The notes: a model not told the origin generated them from the letters alone. Shown: positions 26,086-36,506, numbered from the stretch's first letter. The stretch: DNA of 64,000 nucleotides from JAKAGZ01 sp964412105 (GCA_964412105.1 CAYPNM010000013.1:1-64000), one strand, 5' to 3'. A program made the numbers and translations.

Positions 26086-29000
26086 TTATTTCTTTTCGGA
26101 TAATATATTAGCGAGAACGCTCAACATTTTTTCTTTAAATATCGGTTTCGATATAAACTCACTGAAACCTGCGGCAATAAATTTTTCCTTATCTCCTGGT
26201 AACACATAAGCTGTAACTGCAATTATAGGAGTGTCCTTATAACCGGGCATTTTTTGTATAACTTTCAATGCGTCCAAGCCGTTATAGTCACCTTGCAAAT
26301 TTATATCAATAACGATAAAATCAAAAGTATCACTGTCGAGCACAGGTATAGCTTCTTCAAAACTGATAGCAAATTTTATTTCCTTCAGTTCTTTCATCTG
26401 AACTTTAAATAATATTTGGGAATCCACCTGGTCTTCAATATAAAGACATCTAAGTTGTGACAAATCCATAGTTGTCAATTCACCTTCCACTATGTTTTCT
26501 TCAAGTTTTTCTTTTTCAGCTTCATTAGATGTGGGCTCAGATTCCAATTGCGCTTCACTTTCCGATTTCGCCTCTTTAGATTCTTCCTCAATAGGTTCAG
26601 GTTGGATTTTACGGGTCTCATCATCAACTTTAAGTTTTTCAGTTTCTGCTTCCAGCTCACTCAATTCATCATTAAATTCAGAATATTTTTCCTCTACTAC
26701 ATTTCTTTCAACTTTTGATTCTCCTTTTAACTCTTCTATGGCCCGTTCAATTTCCTCAGTCTGTTCTTCTTCTTCTATGTTTTTTGGCTCTTCTCTTCTC
26801 TTAAAATCGAGAGGAAATACAAAGAACAAATCCTCATTGCCCTCTCGCCCTGAAACTTCCGCCTTTCCACTTAAGGCATTTAGTAATGCAGCCGCAATTC
26901 TTAGTCGCAACTTAGAAAGGCCATATTCCTTGATATCATATTTCCCCTTAATGAAGATATCTTTATAAAATTCTAGTAAATTCTTAGTCGGATGAGTGTA
27001 ATTATCCTTTATCGAGATAATAACTCTATCTTCAGATTCAGGATATGCAGATAAATATATTTTCTTTTCTCTTGTAATCCCGGAAACTAGCTTTACTAAT
27101 GTATTTAATAAATTTTGAAATTTTTCTTTATCAGTTCTGAATTTAAGCGATGAGGATATTTTACCATATGCAAATTCAATATCTTTAGGACTCGTAAGCT
27201 CTTTAATATTATTTTGAAGTGTATCAATAATTTCTGTTATAGTAACTTCGGAAATATCAAAATCAACATTATTTTTTTGGATATTTGAATATTCAACAAC
27301 GGAGTTCATTGTTTTAAGCAATTTTTCTCTGTTTTGATTTATTATTTCTGCGGTTTCTTTTTGCTCAGGTGTTAAATTATTTATACTGTCAGTAAATTCA
27401 CGAACGAAACCCAAAATAACGTTCAATGGTGTTAATATTTCGTGGAATAATTCTGATAAAAATGAAGGCCCAATCTTCGCAGCAGTGCCAGCTGATGGTG
27501 AAGTTTCTTCGGGCTTCTCTATAGTGACTTCTTTTATTCCGTTACCAGTTCCAACAATAGGCTCTATTCTTTTTTTAACAATTAAAGTAAAAGACTCAAT
27601 TTCGTTTTTATAGTTGAGTATCGGAATCGCCATGACTTCAGATTCAATTGGATGACCATCCTTGATTTTCAAATGAACGTTTAATGTTAATACATCTTTC
27701 GATTTCTCTTTAAACACGCTGGCATTAAAGTTTCCCCTCTCTTCATCTATTAAATAAGTAGCGAAAGAAGTATCCTTAAAATCATCTTTTGAATGTCCTA
27801 AAATTCTGCAGGCAGTATCATTAACAAAAGCTATAAATCCACCAGTATCTGTTACAAATATCAGATTATCGCTATTATCAAATATGGCATCAAAAGATTT
27901 ATTTTTTTTCTCAAGTTCCAATTTTTCCGAAACATTTCTTATTACAATAAAATTAGCATCCTTATTATCAAACTTGAAAGAGCTTTTACTTAATTCAACA
28001 AAGACTATGGAGCCATCTTTTCTCTTATGTTTATATGGACCTGAGAATGTTTCTTTATCATTTTTTTTCTTTGAATTGTCTAGTAATGATTGAATATCTT
28101 CGGTAGAATAAAGGTCTGTTAGATCTAGTTGTAGAAATTCATCTTTCCTATAGCCGTAAAGATCCAGGGCTGCTTTATTTACCTCCAGAAAACTTAAGTT
28201 TTCAGTATCATAAATGAATATTGGTTCAGGATTATTATCAACTAGTAATTCGTACATTTTTCCTTCCCTTAAGAATAAATTTTTAGGATCAAAATTTTCC
28301 TCTGAATTTTCAACAAATATCGAAAAGCCTTGGAATTCAAGTTTGTCATTGTAAATTTTATTTAATAAAAGAACAATCTTATCCGTATACTTTTTTTTAA
28401 ACTTACCTTGACTAAAAAATTCGAATTTTCCGTTAAATGATGAAGATAAAACAAACTGCTCAATTTTGGCAATTATATCCTCAGGCAGAACACTTTTTAT
28501 GTTAGATTCTCTTAAATCATCATATTCTTGCTCGAATAATTTACAAAATTCTTTAGTTGCTTGCTTAATAATTTCATTTTTATTCACCAATGCAATTGGC
28601 TTTGGGCAGAATTGAAGCAAATTATCAGTCGCATTTAGTATATCGGAATCCGTGATTTTATAAGATAGCCTTGAAATTGCCTGAGTAATCCCAATTATTG
28701 CCAAAACATTGTTATCAATATCGCTAAGAGGGATTTCAATCGTTTGAAAATTTGCATTAGGGCTAAAATTATTAAGGGGGATACCTTCTATAACGATATA
28801 ATTTAAAGATCTCTTAATATAGGAAGTTAATGAATTTTGAAAATCCACCAAATGGACCGGGAGGAATGAGCTAAGCGGTTTACCTTCAACCTGTGGAATC
28901 GAGACACCCAGACTTTTAGCCAATTTATCATTTAGCAGTTGATAACTACCCTCCACATCCTGTAACCAAATAATTTCGTCCAGTCCATTAATAAGTTTTT

Positions 29001-29493
29001 GAATTCTCTCTTTCCCTATAAAAGTGAAAGGATATTGAGTTTTAATTTCTTCAATTATTGATATAATCTTTTTGTTATTAATTATATCTGCAAAATTATC
29101 CACCTTAATTTTTATTCCAGTTTTTCTATCAGTTGCAATTATACTTTCATCTGTTTTTATTCTGCAAAATATATACTCATCTCCCTTTTCATCGGAAGAA
29201 TTCAAAAAAATTGTTGCATCATTATGTAAGCCTGATTGAAGTTTTAATCTTATGCTAATAGAAATTGGTACCTTTGAAGTTAGTTTTTTTGAGAGAACTA
29301 TGTTGAGTTCGTCAACTGAGGTTTCGTCTATATAAGAGAAGATATCTCCTATTTGATCACCGAGCGACAATAATTCTGAAGCGGATTCGTTAAAAGATAA
29401 TATTTTACCCCTGAAGTCGAGTACAAGAAATGGATCGTTGATATGCTGTATTAATGATCCAAATAAGTAGCCTGATTTATATATTTCCTCCAA
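26086..29493 (-). CDS. Multi-PAS hybrid histidine kinase with degenerate ATPase
   Basis: A 1135-residue soluble protein with no membrane helix. Several PAS-like domains fill residues about 10-655, including SFLEVNKAALDLYGYRKDEF and GGFIAFVNDTACRILGHSKDDF. The phospho-acceptor region follows (FHEILTPLNVILGFV, H684). The ATP-binding domain is recognisable by position but its N box (NLLNTLVKLV), G1 box (DNYTHP in place of DxGxG) and G2 box (GLSKLRLRI in place of GxGLGL) are altered. A Glu-rich linker of about 110 residues leads to a receiver (about 1015-1130) with intact D1063 and threonine and lysine positions. It may receive phosphate from another kinase rather than autophosphorylate. Last gene of the minus-strand exopolysaccharide run. 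Confidence 0.85.
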   Translation of the reverse strand: MEEIYKSGYLFGSLIQHINDPFLVLDFRGKILSFNESASELLSLGDQIGDIFSYIDETSVDELNIVLSKKLTSKVPISISIRLKLQSGLHNDATIFLNSSDEKGDEYIFCRIKTDESIIATDRKTGIKIKVDNFADIINNKKIISIIEEIKTQYPFTFIGKERIQKLINGLDEIIWLQDVEGSYQLLNDKLAKSLGVSIPQVEGKPLSSFLPVHLVDFQNSLTSYIKRSLNYIVIEGIPLNNFSPNANFQTIEIPLSDIDNNVLAIIGITQAISRLSYKITDSDILNATDNLLQFCPKPIALVNKNEIIKQATKEFCKLFEQEYDDLRESNIKSVLPEDIIAKIEQFVLSSSFNGKFEFFSQGKFKKKYTDKIVLLLNKIYNDKLEFQGFSIFVENSEENFDPKNLFLREGKMYELLVDNNPEPIFIYDTENLSFLEVNKAALDLYGYRKDEFLQLDLTDLYSTEDIQSLLDNSKKKNDKETFSGPYKHKRKDGSIVFVELSKSSFKFDNKDANFIVIRNVSEKLELEKKNKSFDAIFDNSDNLIFVTDTGGFIAFVNDTACRILGHSKDDFKDTSFATYLIDEERGNFNASVFKEKSKDVLTLNVHLKIKDGHPIESEVMAIPILNYKNEIESFTLIVKKRIEPIVGTGNGIKEVTIEKPEETSPSAGTAAKIGPSFLSELFHEILTPLNVILGFVREFTDSINNLTPEQKETAEIINQNREKLLKTMNSVVEYSNIQKNNVDFDISEVTITEIIDTLQNNIKELTSPKDIEFAYGKISSSLKFRTDKEKFQNLLNTLVKLVSGITREKKIYLSAYPESEDRVIISIKDNYTHPTKNLLEFYKDIFIKGKYDIKEYGLSKLRLRIAAALLNALSGKAEVSGREGNEDLFFVFPLDFKRREEPKNIEEEEQTEEIERAIEELKGESKVERNVVEEKYSEFNDELSELEAETEKLKVDDETRKIQPEPIEEESKEAKSESEAQLESEPTSNEAEKEKLEENIVEGELTTMDLSQLRCLYIEDQVDSQILFKVQMKELKEIKFAISFEEAIPVLDSDTFDFIVIDINLQGDYNGLDALKVIQKMPGYKDTPIIAVTAYVLPGDKEKFIAAGFSEFISKPIFKEKMLSVLANILSEKK

Positions 29494-29599
29494 GCTTTAC
29501 CACTAATTATTGTAATTTTGTCTATTTCTAAAAATTTGTCTCACCACTAGAGAATGCTTAAACTTTAGAGAGTTCTTACCAAATATCTGAAAGTTAATT

Positions 29600-31495
29600 T
29601 TATGAATTAGGTTGACTAAAATCCAGATAATAAGTCCTGGATTCATTTGGTTCCAGATCGTTTACATAAACGTATACTATCTTATTCTTCTTATCAAAAT
29701 CAAATTTTGCTTTTTTCGTTCCGATAATTTCGGTATCCATTGTAATCCTATTGGCCGGGGCATCTAATTCGACTTGTATTACCAGATTATTTGCCGTTGA
29801 ACTGCCCGGATTTGAAATAGTCAGAGCAATTCGATTTGATCCTCTTCTATCGGCCCTTATTTCAACACTGCTTTTCATTGCATACCAGTTTTCAATCTCA
29901 TTGCCCGTTGTTATCCAGAAGTTTTTCCTTTTTAAATCATCAATCACTTCCTTGACAACATTGATATTTGCAGGCGCACATTGATATTCAGTATGCATCT
30001 TAAATAGATACATTCCACCTTCAAACAGGATTCTGTCAATATCTTCCTGGTAAGTGTAAAATTGATATTCAGTATCAGTTAATCCAAAATCACGGATTAC
30101 TTCATAATCATCCCGTGCTGTTTTGGTCATTATAGCAAGTTGCTTGTTATCAATGGTTATTTTCCTTGGTACCGATCGATCGGTCAGTGAATCAGTAACA
30201 ACGTAGCTATATCCGTCATTAGTCATAGCTTTTAGAGTATTCTGATCAAATAAACCATAATATGGTATTGCACCATCAACTTTTTTCCCGGTAATCTCTT
30301 CAAGCAAAGATTTTGCATTACTAAACTTCTGAACCTGTGCATCGTAATCATTAAGAGAATTTATTGTATCATTTACCGAATTTAAATAACCAATATCGAC
30401 AAGTGAACCAATTTCGCCGTATCGAGATAATGATTTTATTAGATTTCTATTTAATTTTGCCTGTTGCGGGTTAATGAAAAATGTAGCCTTAACGTTTTCA
30501 GATTTTAATACGCTAAGTAAGTTTTCAATATTTGTTGGGTCTCTATCTACTATGGGCGCGAGCATTGCCGCTGCGTCATAACCCGCAGGCCAATCCTTTG
30601 CAAAAGCAATAGGTTTATATGTTAACCATTTAATCGAATTAGCAAATAGCCTATCAAAGTATATATAATCCTCTTGTGCCCCTATAACTGAATTTAATTC
30701 AAAGCCCATCCATAAAAATCTACCACGCCCATAAGTCCCGGTAACCATACCAGCACTTTTCTTTATATTTTCTCTTACTAAACCACTATCATTCTTAAAA
30801 TTATACCAAAAACTAATTTGAGTGGTTCTGGGATCCATTACTTCCACACAAATTGGCCTATCCCAAGTACCTACTCTTAATGAATATCCTGTAGGGATAT
30901 TTGCTGTTATCGGGAAATTCCCTCTTAGCGTGTGAAGCTTAGTAAATTCATCATTACTTATTTCCTTAGTAAAATTCAAACCGAAAACTTCTGAAAAGAA
31001 TTCCCATCCTCTCCATTTGCCATCATCAGAATAGGATGCTGTCCCGCTTGTGGCAAAAATACTGCCGCCGTTGTTAAGGAATTTTTTTATTTCTATTAAT
31101 TCCTTATCACTTAATGACTTTGATCCTGGCAGAACCAGAAGATCATAATTATCAAGCTGACCTATTTCAATTGCCTTATCGGTTATAACATCATATTTTA
31201 ATCCTTCGTTCGCAAGGAATTTTTTCCAGGTAGTAATATTATCTTCCAACCAGGTGCTCCCTTCAGGCAGCATATTTTGTGTATACTGCGAATATAAAAT
31301 ACAAACAGTAGGCTTGGTCCCTGAAATAACACTTTTAAGAACCTTTGAATCAGGAATGAGTTTACTGGTATTGAATGGGCCATAAACCCCTCGCAAAATA
31401 AAAAAGTATGTTAACACCGAACCAATTAGGAAAATCAGTCCGCTGATAACAATTAGGCTTTGATTAATTCCGCCTCTTTTCCTTTTCACTTCCAC
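29600..31495 (-). CDS. Polysaccharide-deacetylase-like protein with GATase-like N-domain
   Basis: A 631-residue protein: one membrane anchor (about 12-33), a class I glutamine-amidotransferase/ThuA-like domain (about 60-290, LLVLPGSKSLSDKELIEIKKF, GGSIFATSG), a NodB-type deacetylase domain (about 300-480, NVKATFFINPQQ, IPYYGLFDQ) and a C-terminal beta domain. In NodB enzymes metal is bound by Asp plus an HxxxH pair, seen here as PIVDRDP and GEIGSLVDIGYL: both histidines and the usual arginine of RPPYG are missing. It probably binds or orients polysaccharide rather than deacetylating it. It overlaps the small membrane protein gene by 10 bp and sits beside the GT2 synthase, the position of PgaB in pga operons. 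Confidence 0.75.
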   Translation of the reverse strand: MEVKRKRGGINQSLIVISGLIFLIGSVLTYFFILRGVYGPFNTSKLIPDSKVLKSVISGTKPTVCILYSQYTQNMLPEGSTWLEDNITTWKKFLANEGLKYDVITDKAIEIGQLDNYDLLVLPGSKSLSDKELIEIKKFLNNGGSIFATSGTASYSDDGKWRGWEFFSEVFGLNFTKEISNDEFTKLHTLRGNFPITANIPTGYSLRVGTWDRPICVEVMDPRTTQISFWYNFKNDSGLVRENIKKSAGMVTGTYGRGRFLWMGFELNSVIGAQEDYIYFDRLFANSIKWLTYKPIAFAKDWPAGYDAAAMLAPIVDRDPTNIENLLSVLKSENVKATFFINPQQAKLNRNLIKSLSRYGEIGSLVDIGYLNSVNDTINSLNDYDAQVQKFSNAKSLLEEITGKKVDGAIPYYGLFDQNTLKAMTNDGYSYVVTDSLTDRSVPRKITIDNKQLAIMTKTARDDYEVIRDFGLTDTEYQFYTYQEDIDRILFEGGMYLFKMHTEYQCAPANINVVKEVIDDLKRKNFWITTGNEIENWYAMKSSVEIRADRRGSNRIALTISNPGSSTANNLVIQVELDAPANRITMDTEIIGTKKAKFDFDKKNKIVYVYVNDLEPNESRTYYLDFSQPNS

Positions 31496-31935
31496 TTGAG
31501 ATCCCCTGTGTTTTTATTGTCTTCCCTTGGGATTTCGTAACCTTCAGACGTATATTTCATGAACTTTGGACCGGTAGTTGCTCTCGTACGACTTTTTTCA
31601 AACATTACATCTTCCTGCCGTAATCCTTCGGCATTGTATTGCTGAGCCTGAGGAGTAAATCTAGCCTGCGAACCTTTTATTTCCTGCTTAATAAAAATCG
31701 GCTGACGCTGCGATGCGAATCCCGAAGCTCTATCAAGATAAGCTGGAAATTGTTCCTGTTGTGGTGCAGCCACAGGTGTTAGTAATTCGCCCCTGACTTC
31801 AGAAGGTTTAGAAGTTTGTGCTTCTATACCTTTTGCTTCTCTGACTTTATAGAGGATATAAGCACCTATCGCTAAAATAAAAGTGCTTATTGTTGCAACC
31901 AGAATTATTGTTGATAATATAGGAATTAGTTCCAT
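31486..31935 (-). CDS. Small membrane-anchored protein of the polysaccharide locus
   Basis: A 149-residue protein with a single N-terminal helix (about residues 5-30, IPILSTIILVATISTFILAI) and a low-complexity, Gln- and charged-rich cytoplasmic or periplasmic tail with no recognisable domain. It is encoded between the synthase and the deacetylase-like protein, overlapping the latter by 10 bp. By position it could be a synthase partner comparable in role, not sequence, to PgaD. No family recognised. Confidence 0.65.
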   Translation of the reverse strand: MELIPILSTIILVATISTFILAIGAYILYKVREAKGIEAQTSKPSEVRGELLTPVAAPQQEQFPAYLDRASGFASQRQPIFIKQEIKGSQARFTPQAQQYNAEGLRQEDVMFEKSRTRATTGPKFMKYTSEGYEIPREDNKNTGDLKWK

Positions 31936-31969
31936 AACGACCTCTTAACAATTAACTTATTAAAATCTT

Positions 31970-33367
31970 TTATTTGCTTGTTCCAACTCTCTCCAATTTG
32001 CCCCACGTCATTCTTATACCAAGGAATTCCTCAATTGTGGACATCAGTTTACTTACATCAATTATTAAAATGAAGAACATTCGGTAGATCAAAGAATAAC
32101 CAACAAGCCTGAATTCTTCTTTTTCAACTGCAACACAGTATAGTGCAGTAACAAGATCCAGAAATGCTAATCCTGCCCACCAAAAGAAAATAAGAGATGC
32201 TAAACCAAAAAATATTGCTGCTACTATGAAAAACACATTAGCCGCTATATTCATAGCCGGCCAAATCAAAGCCTCATAGAACATTGTCCAAAGTATAAAT
32301 GTATCACCAAAATTTATTGTCGGATTGAACATCAATTTTTTATGTTTTCTGATCGATTGCAGAATTCCTCTTGTCCATCTGTAACGCTGCTTTAAGAGTT
32401 GAGACAGTTTTTCAGGCGCTTCTGTATATGATATTGAATTTGGCTCATAATAAATCTTCCAACCATTTGCCAATATTTTTAGCGTTAAATCTGCATCTTC
32501 TGCAAAAGTTTCATCTGAATAATAGCCCGATTCCTCAATCGCCTTTTTTCTAAACAGTCCTATAGGACCTGGAATTATATTTACTAATTTTACAAAACTC
32601 TGTGCGCTTCTTGCCATATTTAAACCTTCGATATATTCCAGAGCCTGAAGATCTGTAAACAATTTCCTACGGTTTAAAACCTTTACATTACCAGCAACTG
32701 CTCCTATTTCTGGATTTGTAAAATGTCTCACAGCAATTGTAATTGAATCAGGAGATAGCTGGCTATCACCATCCATACAAAGGACTATTTCTGCTTTTGA
32801 ATGTTTTATTCCTGCATTGAGAGCTGACGACTTACCACCATTTGGTTTGTCGATTAGGGAAACCTTAATATTCCCTCTCAAACCCTTTTGAAAACCTACT
32901 AATGATTCAGCAACCTGTTTTGTTTTATCATTGGAACCATCATTGACAATAATAATCTCATAATTTGAATAATCAAGTTCCAAAAGAGATTTAATTGAAT
33001 TCTTCACAACTTTTTCTTCATTATAAACAGGAACAATAATCGAAACAAATGGAAAAAATCCCTCTGCTGCTTTATAAGTATATTCATTAACATATAGATA
33101 GGCCATAACTAGAATTGCAAAATATCTAAATAGCAGCACAAACAGGAAGATTATCAATGCAACAATTGTGGCATATTCCAGCAAAGAAGTTGTATTCAAA
33201 ATTGTTTTAGGCATTGTATAGATAATAATTGCAATAAATGCAATTGATAAAAGCCCTGAAACAATAATCCTCCTGATAAGCTTAGCTTCTTGGTTCGTAT
33301 TAGGTTCACTATCCCTAATATTTTTAAGAACTAATGAAACTTTCTTGATCCGTTGTTCTTTTTCCAT
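31970..33367 (-). CDS. Processive family-2 glycosyltransferase (polysaccharide synthase)
   Basis: A 465-residue inner-membrane synthase: two N-terminal helices (about 30-90), a cytoplasmic GT-A domain, and a C-terminal group of helices (about 345-440). The motifs run IIVPVYNEE, DGDSQLSPD, AEDADLTLK and QRYRWTRG, i.e. the D, DxD, (E/T)ED and Q-x-x-R-W motifs of processive beta-glycan synthases such as PgaC/IcaA and BcsA. It adds sugars to a growing chain while passing it through the membrane. There is no PilZ domain. No cellulose-specific partner such as BcsB is seen, so the product is unassigned; a poly-N-acetylglucosamine-like glycan is one option. Confidence 0.92.
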   Translation of the reverse strand: MEKEQRIKKVSLVLKNIRDSEPNTNQEAKLIRRIIVSGLLSIAFIAIIIYTMPKTILNTTSLLEYATIVALIIFLFVLLFRYFAILVMAYLYVNEYTYKAAEGFFPFVSIIVPVYNEEKVVKNSIKSLLELDYSNYEIIIVNDGSNDKTKQVAESLVGFQKGLRGNIKVSLIDKPNGGKSSALNAGIKHSKAEIVLCMDGDSQLSPDSITIAVRHFTNPEIGAVAGNVKVLNRRKLFTDLQALEYIEGLNMARSAQSFVKLVNIIPGPIGLFRKKAIEESGYYSDETFAEDADLTLKILANGWKIYYEPNSISYTEAPEKLSQLLKQRYRWTRGILQSIRKHKKLMFNPTINFGDTFILWTMFYEALIWPAMNIAANVFFIVAAIFFGLASLIFFWWAGLAFLDLVTALYCVAVEKEEFRLVGYSLIYRMFFILIIDVSKLMSTIEEFLGIRMTWGKLERVGTSK

Positions 33368-33615
33368 ACTAATTGTACAGTTTTTTGAATTAATTATACA
33401 ATTATAAAGCCATTAAAAAGTCTATATTATTTAAATATTTATAGGCCTTATTTGTTGCAGATTTGGATAAAATAAAATTTTGTATCAAAATTGGACAATT
33501 TCTTAGATATTCAATTTGAACAAAATTTATAAGGCTTTTTAAAATCTATTATTACATTAGACTTCTAAAGAGCCTATTAAAATCCAGAAACCACAAATTT
33601 TATTTTGCTTATAAA

Positions 33616-36492
33616 TTAGAAGTTCCAGTATGCACTTAAATAAGCTGAGAATGAACTGTATCCAATAGTACTTTGGTAAGTGCTACCATATGCCATATAG
33701 CCCTGAAGGGTAAATTGTTTTACTAATTTCCAGTTAAGCGAAATATAAAGCTGTCGGATGATATAAGAGCTATTCGAGATTACCCCAAGCTTTCCGCCTG
33801 CAGTAATTTTAGACAGTTTATCGTTGGATTTATAAATATCAAAATCTCCAAACAAACTGTGTGATGAATAGTTTTGCGGAGAATAATAATACTTACTAGA
33901 GAATAGATAATTTAAATTTTCATATTCATAGCCAATTAGAATTTCCGGTGAGAAATATTTACCTAATCTTACATTAATTTTATGCCCGCTGTTACCGTCA
34001 GTCACACTTAAGAAATTCAAATCAGTATATAATTTAACTCCGCCATTAAATTTGTAATAGCCAATAAATCGTGTATTATCCACATTTTCTCGCCTACTAA
34101 CAAGGTTTGGTGAATATAAAATCTCCGCAGCATCCAGTCGGTTGAAAGAGAGTGTCGCTGAATATTTCTCTCCATCCTCTGCTCTAATGAATGAATTTGC
34201 TATAGTTTTATTTCCGGAGTCTTGGTAGATTGCATTACCCCACCCCATTCCGAAGGATAAATTTTTAGCCAGATGAATCAGCATATTAACTTTGATGCTA
34301 TTAATATTTTGGTTTACTGAGTCATTTGATAGCTCAGTCCGGAATCCTTCAACACCCAACATTAAAAAAGAAGTAATGCCCAAATCCGCTCTTAAACCCT
34401 GATTGTTAAGCCTAAATCCTAAATTATCTCCATAATATGATCCGTAGGGTGTAAGCATACCATAAGACAGGAAGGCTGAATTTCCAGTACCAAATCCAGG
34501 CTTTGGCAGCCAACTTTCTCTTTGTTCAATTAATGCAACCTGTGAAGAATCCAATTTCATATTCACTTTCATGTTTCTGTAAACATCTGCGGCTTCACTA
34601 TACTGCTGCATCATTGAATATGAATCACCTAAGTAAAGATTGGTTGTAAAATTATCTGGCTTTTCCTTTACTAATCTTTGGAAAGAGTTGAGAGCATTTA
34701 CTGAGTCTCTCATATAATAATAGGTCTTGGCTCGCATTAAATCAGTTTCAAAATCATATTTCTTTTTAAGCAACTCGCTATAAATTTCTATGGCTTTTTC
34801 ATAATTCTTCGCGCAAACATTAACGTCTGCAAATTCTTTTTGAATGAGAACATTTGACGGTGTGCTAGCCATATATTCTTTATATTTTTTTAAAGCCTGC
34901 TGGCAATGATTCTCATAAGCAAGCCGACGACCTTCCTGTAATATGTCGAATAGTCTTGCCTGCTCAGCAACAACTTTACCTTCTTTAAAGTCTGATTCCA
35001 GTTGATCTACCGCCGGATTTGTTGGATCTAATTCTTTTATTCGGTTTAATAAAGACCTTGATTCTTCAAAATCTCTCTTCTGAATTGTTAGCGACGCTAA
35101 TGCTATGGTTGCTTGTAAATCTTTAGGATTTTTAGAGACCATATCCTGGAGTACTGGCTTAACATCATCAAGATTCTCGCCCTGCCAGACTGACAACTGA
35201 GCATTAAAAAGTTTATATGAATAATTGTTTGGCTCAGATTTTAGCAATCCATCCATAACCGAAAGCGCTTTAATAAAATCCTTGTTTTCTGCAGCTAATC
35301 TTGCATATAAATATTTTACATCATTATTATTTTTAGATGTTGTTTTTGTAAGGTAATTATCCAACACAACAAGTCCGCTATTATAATCACCTGTTTTATA
35401 GTAATATTCAGCAAGGATCATAACTGCTTTTTTGTTTGTAGGATTCTTTTTTACCAAAGCCGAATATTTATCTATTTCTTCATGATAAAATTTATTAAGA
35501 CTCACCTTTAACTCTGTTTGATACTTCTGATATTCTAGAGACTTTGATGTTGTATCCTCCGATAAAATATCCAGTTGCTGAAGTGCTTCCACATATCTTT
35601 TTGCCTTAACAAGTTCCTTCACAAGTTTAAATCTCAATTCATTATTAGCGGGGTCCTTTTTTAGCAGCTTGAAATCTCTATCTATCGGATATACAAAAAC
35701 CTTTCTTACCAGGCTCCTGCCATGCCGGAATGAAGTATCATTTATTGCATAAATGTAACCGTTACCTTTTGCCTGATCAAGACCTGCCTGAGCTTCCTTG
35801 AAATAAGGCTTTAATGCCAGTGCGTGTTCAAATGCATCAATCGCGACCTTTTTTTTCCCGAGCCAAAGTGAAAAGTAACCATATCTCGACCACAATCTTT
35901 GATCATTAGGATATTTTTCAATATATTTTTCAAGTATCGGTTCGCCCTTAGCTATATGATTATTTTTCGCCAAAATTTCAGTATATCTAATTATCTCGTC
36001 TGCTGAAGCCTCCTCTCTAGCCAAATATTGATCATACCAATCTTCAGCCATTGGCCAGTTACCAAGGTTTTTATAGCATTTACCGATTTCAAGATAATTA
36101 ATCGCCTTGTTGGAATTGATTGCCAACTCCCTCTTATATCCTTCAATATTATTATATAAAAGTGAATACCATGCTGAAGTAGCTCTGTTAAGATTTGATT
36201 GGACTTCTTTATTTTTAGGTTCTAATTTTAAAGCAGATCTATAATCATAGACTGCATATTCATAATCTTTTCTTTTCTCGTAGCATATACCACGAAGATC
36301 GTAACCAAGGGCTTTCTGGGGTTCTGCTGAAATGTACCTGTTTAAAAGATCAATAGCCTCGCCGTATCGTCCAAACTGCATTTGTTTTTGTGCTTCCAAT
36401 CTTAATTCTTCCGACTGAGTCTGGGCGAATATTATATTACAAGACAAAAATGCAATAGGGAGAACGACCAAGATAAAAATTGTCTTTTTCAT
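33616..36492 (-). CDS. TPR plus outer-membrane beta-barrel protein (YaiO/PgaA/BcsC-like exporter)
   Basis: A 958-residue protein with signal peptide (residues 1-23), about fifteen TPR-like helical repeats (25-650; e.g. AIDLLNRYISAEPQKALGYD, AEDWYDQYLAREEASADE) and a C-terminal barrel (about 680-958) ending in YLSAYWNF. The barrel resembles YaiO-type porins. TPR-plus-barrel proteins (PgaA, BcsC, AlgK/E) export polysaccharide across the outer membrane. It lies upstream of the GT2 synthase on the same strand, 248 bp apart, which fits a synthesis/export pair. Confidence 0.85.
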   Translation of the reverse strand: MKKTIFILVVLPIAFLSCNIIFAQTQSEELRLEAQKQMQFGRYGEAIDLLNRYISAEPQKALGYDLRGICYEKRKDYEYAVYDYRSALKLEPKNKEVQSNLNRATSAWYSLLYNNIEGYKRELAINSNKAINYLEIGKCYKNLGNWPMAEDWYDQYLAREEASADEIIRYTEILAKNNHIAKGEPILEKYIEKYPNDQRLWSRYGYFSLWLGKKKVAIDAFEHALALKPYFKEAQAGLDQAKGNGYIYAINDTSFRHGRSLVRKVFVYPIDRDFKLLKKDPANNELRFKLVKELVKAKRYVEALQQLDILSEDTTSKSLEYQKYQTELKVSLNKFYHEEIDKYSALVKKNPTNKKAVMILAEYYYKTGDYNSGLVVLDNYLTKTTSKNNNDVKYLYARLAAENKDFIKALSVMDGLLKSEPNNYSYKLFNAQLSVWQGENLDDVKPVLQDMVSKNPKDLQATIALASLTIQKRDFEESRSLLNRIKELDPTNPAVDQLESDFKEGKVVAEQARLFDILQEGRRLAYENHCQQALKKYKEYMASTPSNVLIQKEFADVNVCAKNYEKAIEIYSELLKKKYDFETDLMRAKTYYYMRDSVNALNSFQRLVKEKPDNFTTNLYLGDSYSMMQQYSEAADVYRNMKVNMKLDSSQVALIEQRESWLPKPGFGTGNSAFLSYGMLTPYGSYYGDNLGFRLNNQGLRADLGITSFLMLGVEGFRTELSNDSVNQNINSIKVNMLIHLAKNLSFGMGWGNAIYQDSGNKTIANSFIRAEDGEKYSATLSFNRLDAAEILYSPNLVSRRENVDNTRFIGYYKFNGGVKLYTDLNFLSVTDGNSGHKINVRLGKYFSPEILIGYEYENLNYLFSSKYYYSPQNYSSHSLFGDFDIYKSNDKLSKITAGGKLGVISNSSYIIRQLYISLNWKLVKQFTLQGYMAYGSTYQSTIGYSSFSAYLSAYWNF

Positions 36493-36506
36493 TAACCTAT
36501 TATCTT

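Noticed and set aside
33368..33615. Imperfect repeats containing AAGGCTTTTTAAA-like segments
   Set aside because: Similarity is short and explained by AT-richness.
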